Below are positions 51,101 through 64,000 of a stretch of DNA of 64,000 bases, piece by piece. The translations under genes and the position numbers were made by a program. The notes beneath the pieces were generated by a model. That model saw only the letters and a list, made by a program, of their open reading frames with translations. It made no database searches and was not told where the DNA came from. The stretch's first letter is position 1. Each line of letters begins with the position of its first letter. This DNA is from Sipunculus nudus. Its lineage: Eukaryota; Annelida; Sipuncula; Golfingiida; Sipunculidae. The stretch lies in NCBI GenBank assembly GCA_026874595.1, contig JAPPUL010000039.1:1-64000 (forward strand). Reading direction: 5' to 3'.

Positions 51101-53568
51101 AAATATTAAACGTGGCACAATGTTTACTGTCTTATCTGAAACTAGGATCGTCGGCTTATTCCTGCGTACATGTAGCTTTGCGCTGCTGTTACCATGGTAA
51201 CCAAATTTTGGGGTAAAACTTGGCAATCTGAAAATAATAAGTTTTTTGCTTCTATCTCTGTTAATATTTATACTACAAGTGTCTAGTTTTCTGCATGAGG
51301 TAGCATTCCCTTGCCACTAATGCAGTTAATTGCAAGTCTCGTAGAATCTCGCTCTGTTTTCCGTCAAACGAGAAATTACGAGATTTCACAGAAATGCATA
51401 TAACTTGGTCACCTTTTCGGCTAAAGAGGAGCAGTTTTCAGCATTTTGTTGCGTTTTGGGAGCTTAACAAGATAATAACTTATATCTCGCCACATCTCGT
51501 ACCATCTCCCGCCAAACGAGAATATTCGAGAATTCGAACAAATGTCTTTATCTCTGTCATTTGAATGCCAGAGATTTTATTTTTCTATTGTTCAAGATTC
51601 ACTTGACTAGTTTGAAGTGACAAAATTGAATATCTCGTCATATCTCGCATCATTTCTTGTCAAACGAGAACATGGGACCATTCAAAGATACGCCTTTAAT
51701 TCTGTTATTTTAATGCTGAAGACCTTTAGTTTTCAGCATTCGATAGCGTCTAACACTCTCGGTCACATTATGTGTTTATATTGTAAGTTTCGTCAAATCT
51801 GGGATCGTTTTTTCTTCAAATAAAAAAGTACATCCTATTGCCGTGACCATAAGTGGCGGCAGTATGTGATAGTAAATGTCGGCAGGGGCATTACACTTGA
51901 CAGTTGGAGCCGTGTTCTATGGGTGTGCGATGGCCCATGAAGAAGACTTCTATTGTGTTGTTTTCGTCTTCCTTTGATTGCTGCTTCGTAAGCTTCACAG
52001 ACCAGCGCCAACCACCTGGTTGCCATGTGTCCTCAATGTAAACAACCTTTGCTGTTTTCCTTTCCCTAAGATATGTATGGTAGCCTGTTCACTTGTCCTT
52101 AGATTGTTTATTGTTGGTGTATTGAAGTAAAATAAAATGCCAGGTTTTCCTGCATATTGATTGTAAATTGAATAAAATCATACAAGAACCAACCAATGTT
52201 CTATGACCACTATTTCAGATTTGAGATCAGAACAATTGATTTCTGCATAAACCACTATGACCAGATTTGATCAACTTTAAAGTGGTCTATATTTTTTTCT
52301 GAAGAAGTTGAGCTATATGCTTGGAGATGCCAGCCAGTGGGTGTGAATGGATTGCAATGAAACCCAAGCCAGGTGTTTGTGAAGAGTCTGGTGGAGATGA
52401 AGGGGGCCAAAACCTATTTGACTGTGTATAAGCATAAACTGGCCTGAAATCAGGTTTCTGGGGGCATGAAATTTTTGTTTGTGGGAACAGGGTAATATTT
52501 TCTTGTTTCCCTGTATATACACACTAAACTGGGCCTAATGACACCAAAACCAGGTTTGTGGGACCATCAGTACAGATTTGAGGGGGGAAAATGGATTTTA
52601 TCTGTATATCACTATGTTCACTGTGTCCAGATTTGGAAATTCAAACTGGTCCTAATTTTTTTTCTGATGGAGTTGAGCCAAATGCTTTGAGATACCAGCC
52701 AGTGGGTGTAAATGGATTGCAATGATACCCAAACCAGGAGTGTGTGTTGAGTTTTGTGGAGATGAGGGGGGCCAGAACCTATCTGACTGTGTATAAGCAT
52801 AAACTGGCCTGAAATCAGGTTTCTGGGGGCTTGAAATTCTTGTTTGTGTCAACAGGGTAATATTATCTTGTTTCCCTTTATATACACCTTGAATTGGGCC
52901 TAATGACACCTAAACCATGCTTTAGGGACCATCATTACAGATTTGAGGTAAATAAAATGGATTTTCCCTGTATATCACTATGTTCACTGTGTCCAGATTT
53001 GGGAATTCAAACTGGCCCTAATTTTTTTTCTGAGGGAGTTGAGCCAAATGCTTGGTGATGCCAGCCAGTGGGTGTAAATGGATTGCAATGATACCCAAAC
53101 CAGGAGTGTGTGTTGAGTTTTGTGGATATGAAGGGGGCCAGAACCTATTTGACTGTGTATAAGCATAAACTGGCCTGAAATCAGGTTTCTGGGGGCATGA
53201 AATTTTTGTTTGTGGGAACAGGGTAATATTTTCTTGTTTCCCTGTATATACACCCTAAACTGGGCCTAATGACACCAAAACCAGGTTTGTGGGACCATCA
53301 GTACAGATTTGAGGGGGGAAAATGGATTTTCTCTGTATATCACTATGTTCACTGTGTCCAGATTTGGAAATTCAAACTGGCCCTAATTTTTTTTCTGAGG
53401 GAGTTGAGCCAAATGCTTGGTGATGCCAGCCAGTGGGTGTAAATGGATTGCTATGATACCCAAACCAGGAGTGTGTGTTGAGTTTTGTGGGGATGAGGGG
53501 GGCCAGAACCTATTTGACTGTGTATAAGCATAAACTGGCCTGAAATCAGGTTTCTGGGGGCATGAAAT
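44640..53568 (+). repeat. Macrosatellite unit, copy 6 (8929 bp)
   Basis: Sixth copy. Blocks: S end 44640-45151, U 45152-47374, R 47375-51790, V 51791-52199, S start 52200-53568. G run 13 (45333-45345), T run 11 (45354-45364), and T at 49542. It shares both diagnostic states with copy 4, exactly two units upstream. Confidence 0.98.
47375..51790 (+). repeat. Block R, copy 6
   Basis: Collinear with 2736-7150. CTCF-like 19-mers start at 47990, 48318, 49103, 49431, 49761, 50092 and 51038. T at 49542. Confidence 0.85.
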
Positions 53569-54080
53569 TTTTGTTTGTGGGAACAGGGTAATATTATCTT
53601 GTTTCCCTGTATATACACACTAAACTGGGCCTAATGACACCAAAACCAGGTTTGTGGGACCATCAGTACAGATTTGAGGGGAAAAAATGGATTTTTTCTG
53701 TATATCACTATGTCCACTGTGTCCAGATTTGGAAATTCAAACTGGCCCTAATTTTTTTTCTGAGGGATTTGAACCAAATGCTTTGAGATTCCAGCCAGTG
53801 GGTGTAAATGGATTGCAATGATAGCCAAACCAGGTGTGTGTGATGAGTCTGGTGGAGATGAGGTGGTCCAAAACACTATTTGCCTGTGTATAATAAGCCA
53901 TATACTGTCCTCAGCTGAAATCAGCTTTCTGGGGGCTTGAAATGTTTGCTGGTGGGAACAAGGTAATATTATCTTGTTATCATGGATATACACCCTAAAA
54001 TGGGTCTAAGAACACCAAATACATGCATGTTGGACCATGAGTACAGATTTGAGGTAACAAATTGTCTGTCTATAAATTAA
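52200..54080 (+). repeat. Nested 365-bp satellite (block S)
   Basis: Same five-monomer array at the copy 6/7 junction. Confidence 0.95.
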
Positions 54081-57000
54081 AAAAAATCAAATATCAAACT
54101 GTTATAAACATGTATCAATATATTTAATAAAATCTCTTTTCATCCAATGAATTGCATCTTATTTTTTTATAAATAAACCATGATATTCAATTACATCCAG
54201 TAATAAAAAATAAAAATAAAATGAATAAAAGTTTTTTTGTTTTTGTTTTTGTTTTTTTTTTGGGGGGGGGGGGGTGTTTGTGTTTTTTTTTTGCAGTAAA
54301 ATCCAGGCTTCTCTTTGGATCCCGGCGGTGGGCGAGGGTACAATGGACACCACACAACATTTGAAAGAACATTTTTTTCTGCTGTTATTGGATGACCAAG
54401 TCTCTATGAATTAAAAAAAAAATATTTTTTCCGTTATTCAAGATGACAGTGAAAATGACCCTATTTTTTCAATCATTCACCACTCTTTTCGAGCGTTCAT
54501 CGAATAAGAAAGAGCCCATCCCACCGCATTTCCTGCGAGGGTTCGTTTCTTCAGAGTCCAAACAATCCTACAGGGGCGGGGTTTAGTCCATCTCGTCTTA
54601 AATTTGTGTCCGGGGCACGGCAAACATTATGAAAGCGGACAAAAACTTTCATACGGCTGGTAAATGCGTTTATATGTAAACGCGGGGAATTCCCGGACAA
54701 TTCACGGAGAGATTTTATATGCAATGATACTTTTAATTATACGTTAAAATCATTTAAAATCTACCACTATATTACTCTAAAGACATTTATTCACTGTTAA
54801 ATTACCGAAATAATAACCAGCGCAAACAATGTGGGACTGCCACTAACACCAATCTGGATCACCAGCTAACATTGACTGACTACCGATCTTACATCAGACG
54901 AAAACGCTAAACACTATATATTTTTTCAACAGTTTACTGTGCAAACCGTAACAAAACCATGCAGGATATCAAATTTACAGGTTCTTAAGGAAATATGATA
55001 CAAAACATAAATTGTACCTTTGCTCACATTTAATAATATCATCATGATGAATTCTCCGCGAATTCTCCGGCTGTCCGCGTTATAGATGTATATGTATTTA
55101 TTAATGACAAAAATTGACATACAATTTTATGGATACCCGTATAATTGCGGTTTTCTGGACCGTCCCAGCCCACAGGTAGGATAATATGGATTCCCGACAA
55201 TATTCTAATGACCGTTCCCTGAGCTGGAACGGGCTAAGAAGGTCCCTGTCATTTTTTTAATTGTCAATTCCCAGGTTTTTCGGATAAAAAAATGGCCCAA
55301 TCCTTCATTCAATCTCCAGCCTCTTCTGGCGTTCCGGGTTTAAAAAAGAGCCCGTCCCATGCCTATTTCAGCTAGGACTGCAAACTCTGGGGTCAAAACA
55401 ACTCAACTACGGCTTGGGATTACTACCTTTCCTCTTAAATTTCCATCGCGCCCGTGTCAAGTGTACCGTTTTATTCACAAACGTGCGGCAGGCGCCAAAA
55501 AATTTGACAGCACCCCTCTCTCAAGCCAGAATATATTTTTATATATCAAGTCCTAACCCACCACGGAACTAGGGCCTCAAAGTTTTTTATCTTATTACTT
55601 ACCACTTCAGACTCCTTAAAAGTCTCTCCTTTTTTAACCAAAGATTCCAATTTTTAAAATATATTAAATTTCACATTACAGATAACCTACACCAAGGGGA
55701 CATTACAGTTAATCCGTGATGGGCAGGACTTCTTGGAATTTTATAATTCCCGGACGCAGGCTGACCGACTGCCTTTTTTCTTCAAGGACAGCCCTAATTT
55801 AAGCCATCATCAGACTTGAAGATGTCCTCAGGCCGACCTATTTGTCCAGGAATGAAAGGTCACGTCTCCCTTACCCAGAGGTTGGGTCTCTGTCTAACAC
55901 GAACGCGGCTTCGCTTGCATTTCGGCATTCTGGACGTTCAACTCTTCAAGTTTCATTTTCAGTGCTTTTCTTATTTCCAGCACTCAAGAATAGGAGAACT
56001 GCCAAGGATTCAGTTGGACTTCCTTTATTTTTATTTCTGTCCAAAAATGGATTATCCTGTATAGGATGGCTACTAATAACAACACTATTAATGTCTCTCT
56101 ATCCGTCTGTCTGTCTGTCTGTCTCTCTGTCTGTCTCTCTGTCTACTCCTCTTTGACTTTTGAAAATCAGCAAGACCTTATTCATATGTGCTACTGTTTT
56201 CCCCATGATAGAGGTTTTTCATTTGATCAGATCCAAATGTTCCCTGTCTGTCTGCCTAGTAACTGTCCATCTATTTCGCTGTCTTATTTCCGGTCACTTC
56301 CGGCAAGCGTTCGACCTCAGGTCGTCTAGTCTGTTTGTCTGTCTGTTTGTTTGTTTGTCACCACTCTCCTGGCCACAATTTTGCCACAATAACCTTGAAA
56401 CTTACAAGGATGTTCGAAAACATAATTTCTAGGTGCCCTATTGTTTTTGGTTAAAATAGGTCAAAGGTCAAGGTCAAGGTCGTCAAAACTTCTCAAAACG
56501 TTTTTTTCTTCATATCTTTGTGACTATTAGTCGTATCTACTTCAACAATAGCTCATTTTAATCGTCATTCCAAGGCCTGTCATCTGGTGTGTAGCTGACT
56601 CAAATTTGCCGTAACCATGGTTAAAAAATTTTTGGGGAAAAGTCATGATATTCGAAAATAAGGGATCTTATTTTTCTAACTTTGTCAGTTTTGAAGCTAG
56701 AGTGATCTAGTTTTTTGCATCAGGTAGCATTCAACTAATACTACAAGATTGTTTTACAAGTCTCGCAGTATCTCGTAAAATATCTCGTGAATAGAGATAT
56801 TTCGAGATTTCATTCATCTTGCGCCAAAGGCCACATTATTGCAGGAATCTTTTTTGAAACTGACATATTATAAGTCCTACACCAGTATCTCGAAATTGTT
56901 TTTTCATTTTTTGAATATGGCACCTAGGGGGCGCTGCACACAACCCCCACACAGATATCATTACATTAGCCATATCTCTAAAACCCAAAGCCTCAATTAC

Positions 57001-60000
57001 ATAAACTATAGCTTATTTTTTCCCTCTGAGTCTTCTCCATAAACTGATAATGTCATCTGGTCTCAATGTTGTGTCACTTTGTCATTGTGTCCGTCTGTTT
57101 GTCAGTTGTCCTCAATTTCGACTGCTTGCTCTTGCGTCTCACATATAGCATTCTACAGGCCACAGTTTTGAAAGAATCCTTTTGAAACTATTACATCTTA
57201 AGTCTTACACTAATATCTCGAAACCAATTTTTCATTTTCTGGATATGGCCGCTAGGGGGCGCTGAACTCGAACCTCTCCCAACATATCATGCTTTGGCAA
57301 TATCTCCAAAACTATAAACCTCAGTTACATAGACTGTAGCTTTTTCTTCCGTTGAGTCGTCTCCATAATCTGGAGTAGTCATCTGGACTCAATCTTGAGT
57401 CACTTTGTCAGTGTGTCCGTCTGTTTGTCAGTTGTCCTCAAATTCGCCTTCTTGCTGGTTCTTGTTTGTTTGTCACCACCCTCCTGGCTACAATTTTGCC
57501 ACAAAAACCTTGAAACTTACAGGGATGATGAAAAAGATAATTTCTAGTTGCCCTATTGTTTTTGGTTAATATAGGTGAAAGGTCAAGGTCAAGGTCGTCA
57601 AAACTTCTTAAAACGGTCTTTTCTCCATATCTGTGTGACTTTCAGTCGTATCTACTTCAACAATAGCTCATTTTAATCGTCGTTCCAAGGCCTGTCATCT
57701 GGTGTGTAGCTGACTCAAATTTGCCGTAACCATGGTTACAAATTTTGGGGGAAAAGTCAGGATATTCGAAAATAAGGGATCTTATTTTTCTAACTTTGTC
57801 AGTTTTAAAGCTAGAGTGATCTAGTTTTTTGCATCAGGTAGCATTTAACTAGTACTACAAGATTTTATTAAAGTCTTGCAGTATCTCGTAAAATGTCTCG
57901 TGAATAGAGATATTTCGAGATTTCATTCATCTTGCGCCAAAGGCCACATTATTGCAGCAATCCTTTTGAAACTGACATATTATAAGTCCTACACTAGTAT
58001 CTCGAAATTGTTTTTTTCATTTTTTTAATATGGCTGTTAGGGGGCGCTGCAAACGACCCTCACACACATATCATTACATTGGCCATATCTCTAAAACCCA
58101 AAGCCTCATTTACATAAACTATAGCTTATTTTTTTCCTCTGAGTCATCTCCATAAACTGATAATGTCATCTTGTCTCAATCTTGTGTCACTTTGTCAGTG
58201 TGTCCGTCTGTTTGTCAGTTGTCCTTAATTTCGACTGCTTGCTCTTGCGTCTCACATATAGCATTCTACAGGCCACAGTTTTGAAAGAATACTTTTGAAA
58301 CTATTACATCTTAAGTCTTACACTAATATCTCGAAACCAATTTTTCATTTTCTGGATATGGCCGCTAGGGGGCGCTGAACTCGAACCTCTCCCAACATAT
58401 CATGCTTTGGCAATATCTCCAAAACTATAAACCTCAGTTACATAGACTGTAGCTTTTTTCTTCCGTTGATTCGTCTCCATAATCTGGAGTAGTCATCTGG
58501 ACTCAATCTTGAGTCACTTTGTCAGTGTGTCCGTCTGTTTGTCAGTTGTCCTCAAATTCGCCTGCTTGTTGGCTCTTGCGTCTCACATATAGCATTCTGT
58601 AGGCCACAGTTTTGACGGAATCCTTTTGAAACTATTACATCTTATGTCTTACACTAATATCTAGAAATAAATTTTTCATTTTCGGATATGGCCACTAGTG
58701 GGCGCTGCACATGACTCTCACACACATACCATTGTATTGGCCATAACTCTACACCCAAAGTCTCAGTTACATAAGCTATAGCTTATTTTCTTCCTTTAAG
58801 TCTTCTCCATAACCTGATTAAGGCATCTGGTTTCAATCTTCTGTCACTTTGTCAGTGTGTCCATCTGTTTGTCCGTTATCCTCAAAGTCGCCTGCTTGCT
58901 GGTTCTTACGCCTTACATAGAGCATTCTACAGGCCACAGCTTTGACGGAATCCTTTTGAAACTGAGACATCTCATGTCATACACTAATAATACGAAACGC
59001 ATTTGTCGTCTTCGGAATATGTCTGCTAGAGGGCGCTACAGTCGAGCCTCCCAAGTATATCATTAATTCGCCATACCTCGTAAACTATAAATCTAAATTA
59101 CATAAATTATAACTCATTTTCTTCCTTTGAATCTTCTCAATCACTAGGTTATGTCATCTGGTGTCAATTTTGTCTCACAAAGTCAGTATGTCTGTCTGTT
59201 CGTCTTTTGTTGTCAGCTTTGTCTGCTTGCCTGTTCTTTTGTCTCATATGTCATTCTACGGGCCACATATTCTCAGCAATGTCTCTGAGAGTCATTCCAT
59301 TAATAGAAAACCGACAATATGTTCTGTCTGTCCGTCTGTGTTTCACTTCCGAATTCCGGCAAGCGTTCGACCTATGGTCGTCTAGTTTGTTTGTTTGTCT
59401 GTCTGTTTGTCTGTATGTACACGCGCTAGAGGCCACAGTTTTTAAGCAATCGCTCTGAAACTTATACATAAACTGTAAGATCTGTTCTCCTCGGAGCCTA
59501 TTGTTTTTGGTGGTGATCGGTCAAAGGTCAAGGTCAGGGTCACCAAAAAACCTAAAATCTTTATTTTCTTCATATCTTCGTCAATAATAATCGTAGCCGC
59601 ATAATCTGTAGCTCATTTTATTCCTCACTATGTTAGCTTTCCAAGTGCTGGCAAATTTTTCTGGTCAATTGTTACCATGGTAACGTATTTTGGGGGGAAA
59701 ATCAGAAAATTCGAAAATTTCACTCCAAATTTCTCATTTTTTAAGTTAGGGAGGTCTAGTTTTTTGCATTGTGTAGCATTTAATATGCTCTATGGAAAAT
59801 TAACGGAAGTCTCGCAAAATCTCGTGCCATTTGTCGTCAAATGAGACTTTTCAAGATTTCATTAAATACGATTTACAGGTGGCAGTTTTACAGCTAAGGT
59901 TCTGAAAGTGACATATTTTCTGTTGTTCTGTATTATCTCGAACTTGTTTTTTCATTTTTCGGAAATAGCCACCAGGGGGCGTGGTACTGGAAACACTGCA

Positions 60001-62496
60001 ACTTAGCATTTTTCTGCAATACCAAAAAAAATATTAAACGTGGCACAATGTTTACTGTCTTATCTGAAACTAGGATCGTCGGCTTATTCCTGCGTACATG
60101 TAGCTTTGCGCTGCTGTTACCATGGTAACCAAATTTTGGGGTAAAACTTGGCAATCTGAAAATAATAAGTTTTTTGCTTCTATCTCTGTTAATATTTATA
60201 CTACAAGTGTCTAGTTTTCTGCATGAGGTAGCATTCCCTTGCCACTAATGCAGTTAATTGCAAGTCTCGTAGAATCTCGCTCTGTTTTCCGTCAAACGAG
60301 AAATTACGAGATTTCACAGAAATGCATATAACTTGGTCACCTTTTCGGCTAAAGAGGAGCAGTTTTCAGCATTTTGTTGCGTTTTGGGAGCTTAACAAGA
60401 TAATAACTTATATCTCGCCACATCTCGTACCATCTCCCGCCAAACGAGAATATTCGAGAATTCGAACAAATGTCTTTATCTCTGTCATTTGAATGCCAGA
60501 GATTTTATTTTTCTATTGTTCAAGATTCACTTGACTAGTTTGAAGTGACAAAATTGAATATCTCGTCATATCTCGCATCATTTCTTGTCAAACGAGAACA
60601 TGGGACCATTCAAAGATACGCCTTTAATTCTGTTATTTTAATGCTGAAGACCTTTAGTTTTCAGCATTCGATAGCGTCTAACACTCTCGGTCACATTATG
60701 TGTTTATATTGTAAGTTTCGTCAAATCTGGGATCGTTTTTTCTTCAAATAAAAAAGTACATCCTATTGCCGTGACCATAAGTGGCGGCAGTATGTGATAG
60801 TAAATGTCGGCAGGGGCATTACACTTGACAGTTGGAGCCGTGTTCTATGGGTGTGCGATGGCCCATGAAGAAGACTTCTATTGTGTTGTTTTCGTCTTCC
60901 TTTGATTGCTGCTTCGTAAGCTTCACAGACCAGCGCCAACCACCTGGTTGCCATGTGTCCTCAATGTAAACAACCTTTGCTGTTTTCCTTTCCCTAAGAT
61001 ATGTATGGTAGCCTGTTCACTTGTCCTTAGATTGTTTATTGTTGGTGTATTGAAGTAAAATAAAATGCCAGGTTTTCCTGCATATTGATTGTAAATTGAA
61101 TAAAATCATACAAGAACCAACCAATGTTCTATGACCACTATTTCAGATTTGAGATCAGAACAATTGATTTCTGCATAAACCACTATGACCAGATTTGATC
61201 AACTTTAAAGTGGTCTATATTTTTTTCTGAAGAAGTTGAGCTATATGCTTGGAGATGCCAGCCAGTGGGTGTGAATGGATTGCAATGAAACCCAAGCCAG
61301 GTGTTTGTGAAGAGTCTGGTGGAGATGAAGGGGGCCAAAACCTATTTGACTGTGTATAAGCATAAACTGGCCTGAAATCAGGTTTCTGGGGGCATGAAAT
61401 TTTTGTTTGTGGGAACAGGGTAATATTTTCTTGTTTCCCTGTATATACACACTAAACTGGGCCTAATGACACCAAAACCAGGTTTGTGGGACCATCAGTA
61501 CAGATTTGAGGGGGGAAAATGGATTTTATCTGTATATCACTATGTTCACTGTGTCCAGATTTGGAAATTCAAACTGGTCCTAATTTTTTTTCTGATGGAG
61601 TTGAGCCAAATGCTTTGAGATACCAGCCAGTGGGTGTAAATGGATTGCAATGATACCCAAACCAGGAGTGTGTGTTGAGTTTTGTGGAGATGAGGGGGGC
61701 CAGAACCTATCTGACTGTGTATAAGCATAAACTGGCCTGAAATCAGGTTTCTGGGGGCTTGAAATTCTTGTTTGTGTCAACAGGGTAATATTATCTTGTT
61801 TCCCTTTATATACACCTTGAATTGGGCCTAATGACACCTAAACCATGCTTTAGGGACCATCATTACAGATTTGAGGTAAATAAAATGGATTTTCCCTGTA
61901 TATCACTATGTTCACTGTGTCCAGATTTGGGAATTCAAACTGGCCCTAATTTTTTTTCTGAGGGAGTTGAGCCAAATGCTTGGTGATGCCAGCCAGTGGG
62001 TGTAAATGGATTGCAATGATACCCAAACCAGGAGTGTGTGTTGAGTTTTGTGGATATGAAGGGGGCCAGAACCTATTTGACTGTGTATAAGCATAAACTG
62101 GCCTGAAATCAGGTTTCTGGGGGCATGAAATTTTTGTTTGTGGGAACAGGGTAATATTTTCTTGTTTCCCTGTATATACACCCTAAACTGGGCCTAATGA
62201 CACCAAAACCAGGTTTGTGGGACCATCAGTACAGATTTGAGGGGGGAAAATGGATTTTCTCTGTATATCACTATGTTCACTGTGTCCAGATTTGGAAATT
62301 CAAACTGGCCCTAATTTTTTTTCTGAGGGAGTTGAGCCAAATGCTTGGTGATGCCAGCCAGTGGGTGTAAATGGATTGCTATGATACCCAAACCAGGAGT
62401 GTGTGTTGAGTTTTGTGGGGATGAGGGGGGCCAGAACCTATTTGACTGTGTATAAGCATAAACTGGCCTGAAATCAGGTTTCTGGGGGCATGAAAT
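53569..62496 (+). repeat. Macrosatellite unit, copy 7 (8928 bp)
   Basis: Seventh copy. Blocks: S end 53569-54080, U 54081-56302, R 56303-60718, V 60719-61127, S start 61128-62496. G run 13 (54262-54274), T run 10 (54283-54292). Private C at 54849 (G elsewhere). It has the T allele at 58470 shared with copies 4 and 6 but lacks their 11-base T run, so it looks recombinant or has changed length by slippage. Confidence 0.98.
56303..60718 (+). repeat. Block R, copy 7
   Basis: Collinear with 2736-7150. CTCF-like 19-mers start at 56918, 57246, 58031, 58359, 58689, 59020 and 59966. T at 58470. Confidence 0.85.
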
Positions 62497-63008
62497 TTTT
62501 GTTTGTGGGAACAGGGTAATATTATCTTGTTTCCCTGTATATACACACTAAACTGGGCCTAATGACACCAAAACCAGGTTTGTGGGACCATCAGTACAGA
62601 TTTGAGGGGAAAAAATGGATTTTTTCTGTATATCACTATGTCCACTGTGTCCAGATTTGGAAATTCAAACTGGCCCTAATTTTTTTTCTGAGGGATTTGA
62701 ACCAAATGCTTTGAGATTCCAGCCAGTGGGTGTAAATGGATTGCAATGATAGCCAAACCAGGTGTGTGTGATGAGTCTGGTGGAGATGAGGTGGTCCAAA
62801 ACACTATTTGCCTGTGTATAATAAGCCATATACTGTCCTCAGCTGAAATCAGCTTTCTGGGGGCTTGAAATGTTTGCTGGTGGGAACAAGGTAATATTAT
62901 CTTGTTATCATGGATATACACCCTAAAATGGGTCTAAGAACACCAAATACATGCATGTTGGACCATGAGTACAGATTTGAGGTAACAAATTGTCTGTCTA
63001 TAAATTAA
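61128..63008 (+). repeat. Nested 365-bp satellite (block S)
   Basis: Same five-monomer array at the copy 7/8 junction. Confidence 0.95.
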
Positions 63009-64000
63009 AAAAAATCAAATATCAAACTGTTATAAACATGTATCAATATATTTAATAAAATCTCTTTTCATCCAATGAATTGCATCTTATTTTTTTATAA
63101 ATAAACCATGATATTCAATTACATCCAGTAATAAAAAATAAAAATAAAATGAATAAAAGTTTTTTTGTTTTTGTTTTTGTTTTTTTTTTGGGGGGGGGGG
63201 GGTGTTTGTGTTTTTTTTTTGCAGTAAAATCCAGGCTTCTCTTTGGATCCCGGCGGTGGGCGAGGGTACAATGGACACCACACAACATTTGAAAGAACAT
63301 TTTTTTCTGCTGTTATTGGATGACCAAGTCTCTATGAATTAAAAAAAAAATATTTTTTCCGTTATTCAAGATGACAGTGAAAATGACCCTATTTTTTCAA
63401 TCATTCACCACTCTTTTCGAGCGTTCATCGAATAAGAAAGAGCCCATCCCACCGCATTTCCTGCGAGGGTTCGTTTCTTCAGAGTCCAAACAATCCTACA
63501 GGGGCGGGGTTTAGTCCATCTCGTCTTAAATTTGTGTCCGGGGCACGGCAAACATTATGAAAGCGGACAAAAACTTTCATACGGCTGGTAAATGCGTTTA
63601 TATGTAAACGCGGGGAATTCCCGGACAATTCACGGAGAGATTTTATATGCAATGATACTTTTAATTATACGTTAAAATCATTTAAAATCTACCACTATAT
63701 TACTCTAAAGACATTTATTCACTGTTAAATTACCGAAATAATAACCAGCGCAAACAATGTGGGACTGCCACTAACAGCAATCTGGATCACCAGCTAACAT
63801 TGACTGACTACCGATCTTACATCAGACGAAAACGCTAAACACTATATATTTTTTCAACAGTTTACTGTGCAAACCGTAACAAAACCATGCAGGATATCAA
63901 ATTTACAGGTTCTTAAGGAAATATGATACAAAACATAAATTGTACCTTTGCTCACATTTAATAATATCATCATGATGAATTCTCCGCGAATTCTCCGGCT
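62497..64000 (+). repeat. Macrosatellite unit, copy 8 (partial, cut by window end)
   Basis: First 1504 bases of an eighth copy: S end 62497-63008 and part of block U 63009-64000. G run 13 (63190-63202), T run 10 (63211-63220). The window ends inside block U, so the array continues beyond it. It contains none of the CTCF-like sites, which lie further downstream in the unit. Confidence 0.97.

Noticed and set aside
1-64000. rDNA intergenic spacer or histone cluster as the identity of the array
   Set aside because: No rRNA gene or histone frame occurs anywhere in a full unit.
1-64000. LTR retrotransposon or DNA transposon unit repeated in tandem
   Set aside because: No reverse transcriptase, integrase or transposase frame, and I found no long terminal or terminal inverted repeats bounding the unit.

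Overview
The window is one continuous head-to-tail tandem array. A unit of about 8.93 kb is repeated seven full times plus a 1.5-kb partial eighth copy, all in the same orientation. With base 1 as an arbitrary start, copies begin at 1, 8929, 17855, 26783, 35712, 44640, 53569 and 62497, with lengths 8928, 8926, 8928, 8929, 8928 and 8929, then 8928, then 1504 (truncated). All the length differences are explained by a G run, a T run and one extra T in copy 1. Outside these I noticed only six substitution sites, so the copies are nearly identical. I see no convincing protein-coding gene, rRNA, tRNA, snRNA or CRISPR. The longest open frame is 104 codons, and open frames recur only because the unit recurs.

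The organism is most likely a marine invertebrate, probably a bivalve mollusc. The basis is the AT-rich non-coding sequence, the GTCTGTTTGTC tracts and the GGTCAAAGGTCAAGGTCA phrases. I know these as common dispersed repeats in bivalve genomes, but I could not search for them. It is clearly eukaryotic non-coding DNA.

Each unit has four blocks, given here for copy 1. Block U (513-2735) is largely single-copy sequence with a poly-G/poly-T tract, a diverged internal duplication and a GTCT microsatellite. Block R (2736-7150) is a mosaic of diverged repeat modules. It carries seven 19-bp sites resembling the CTCF core motif, three clusters of AGGTCA half-sites, four CCATGG-centred palindromes, a family of TCTCG hairpins and two hairpin-plus-CTAG motifs that resemble Helitron 3' ends. 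Block V (7151-7559) is a short spacer with three AATAAA signals. Block S (7560-9440, running into the next copy) is a nested satellite of five monomers of about 365 bp. Positions downstream of the poly-G tract map to copies 2-7 by adding 8926, 17854, 26783, 35711, 44640 and 53568.

No genes act together here. If the array has a function, the best sequence-based guess is architectural: 49 same-orientation CTCF-like sites in a near-identical macrosatellite recall the vertebrate DXZ4 layout. The alternative is that these motifs are passengers in transposon-derived repeats that were recently amplified. Variants shared by alternate copies suggest a young two-unit higher-order repeat.
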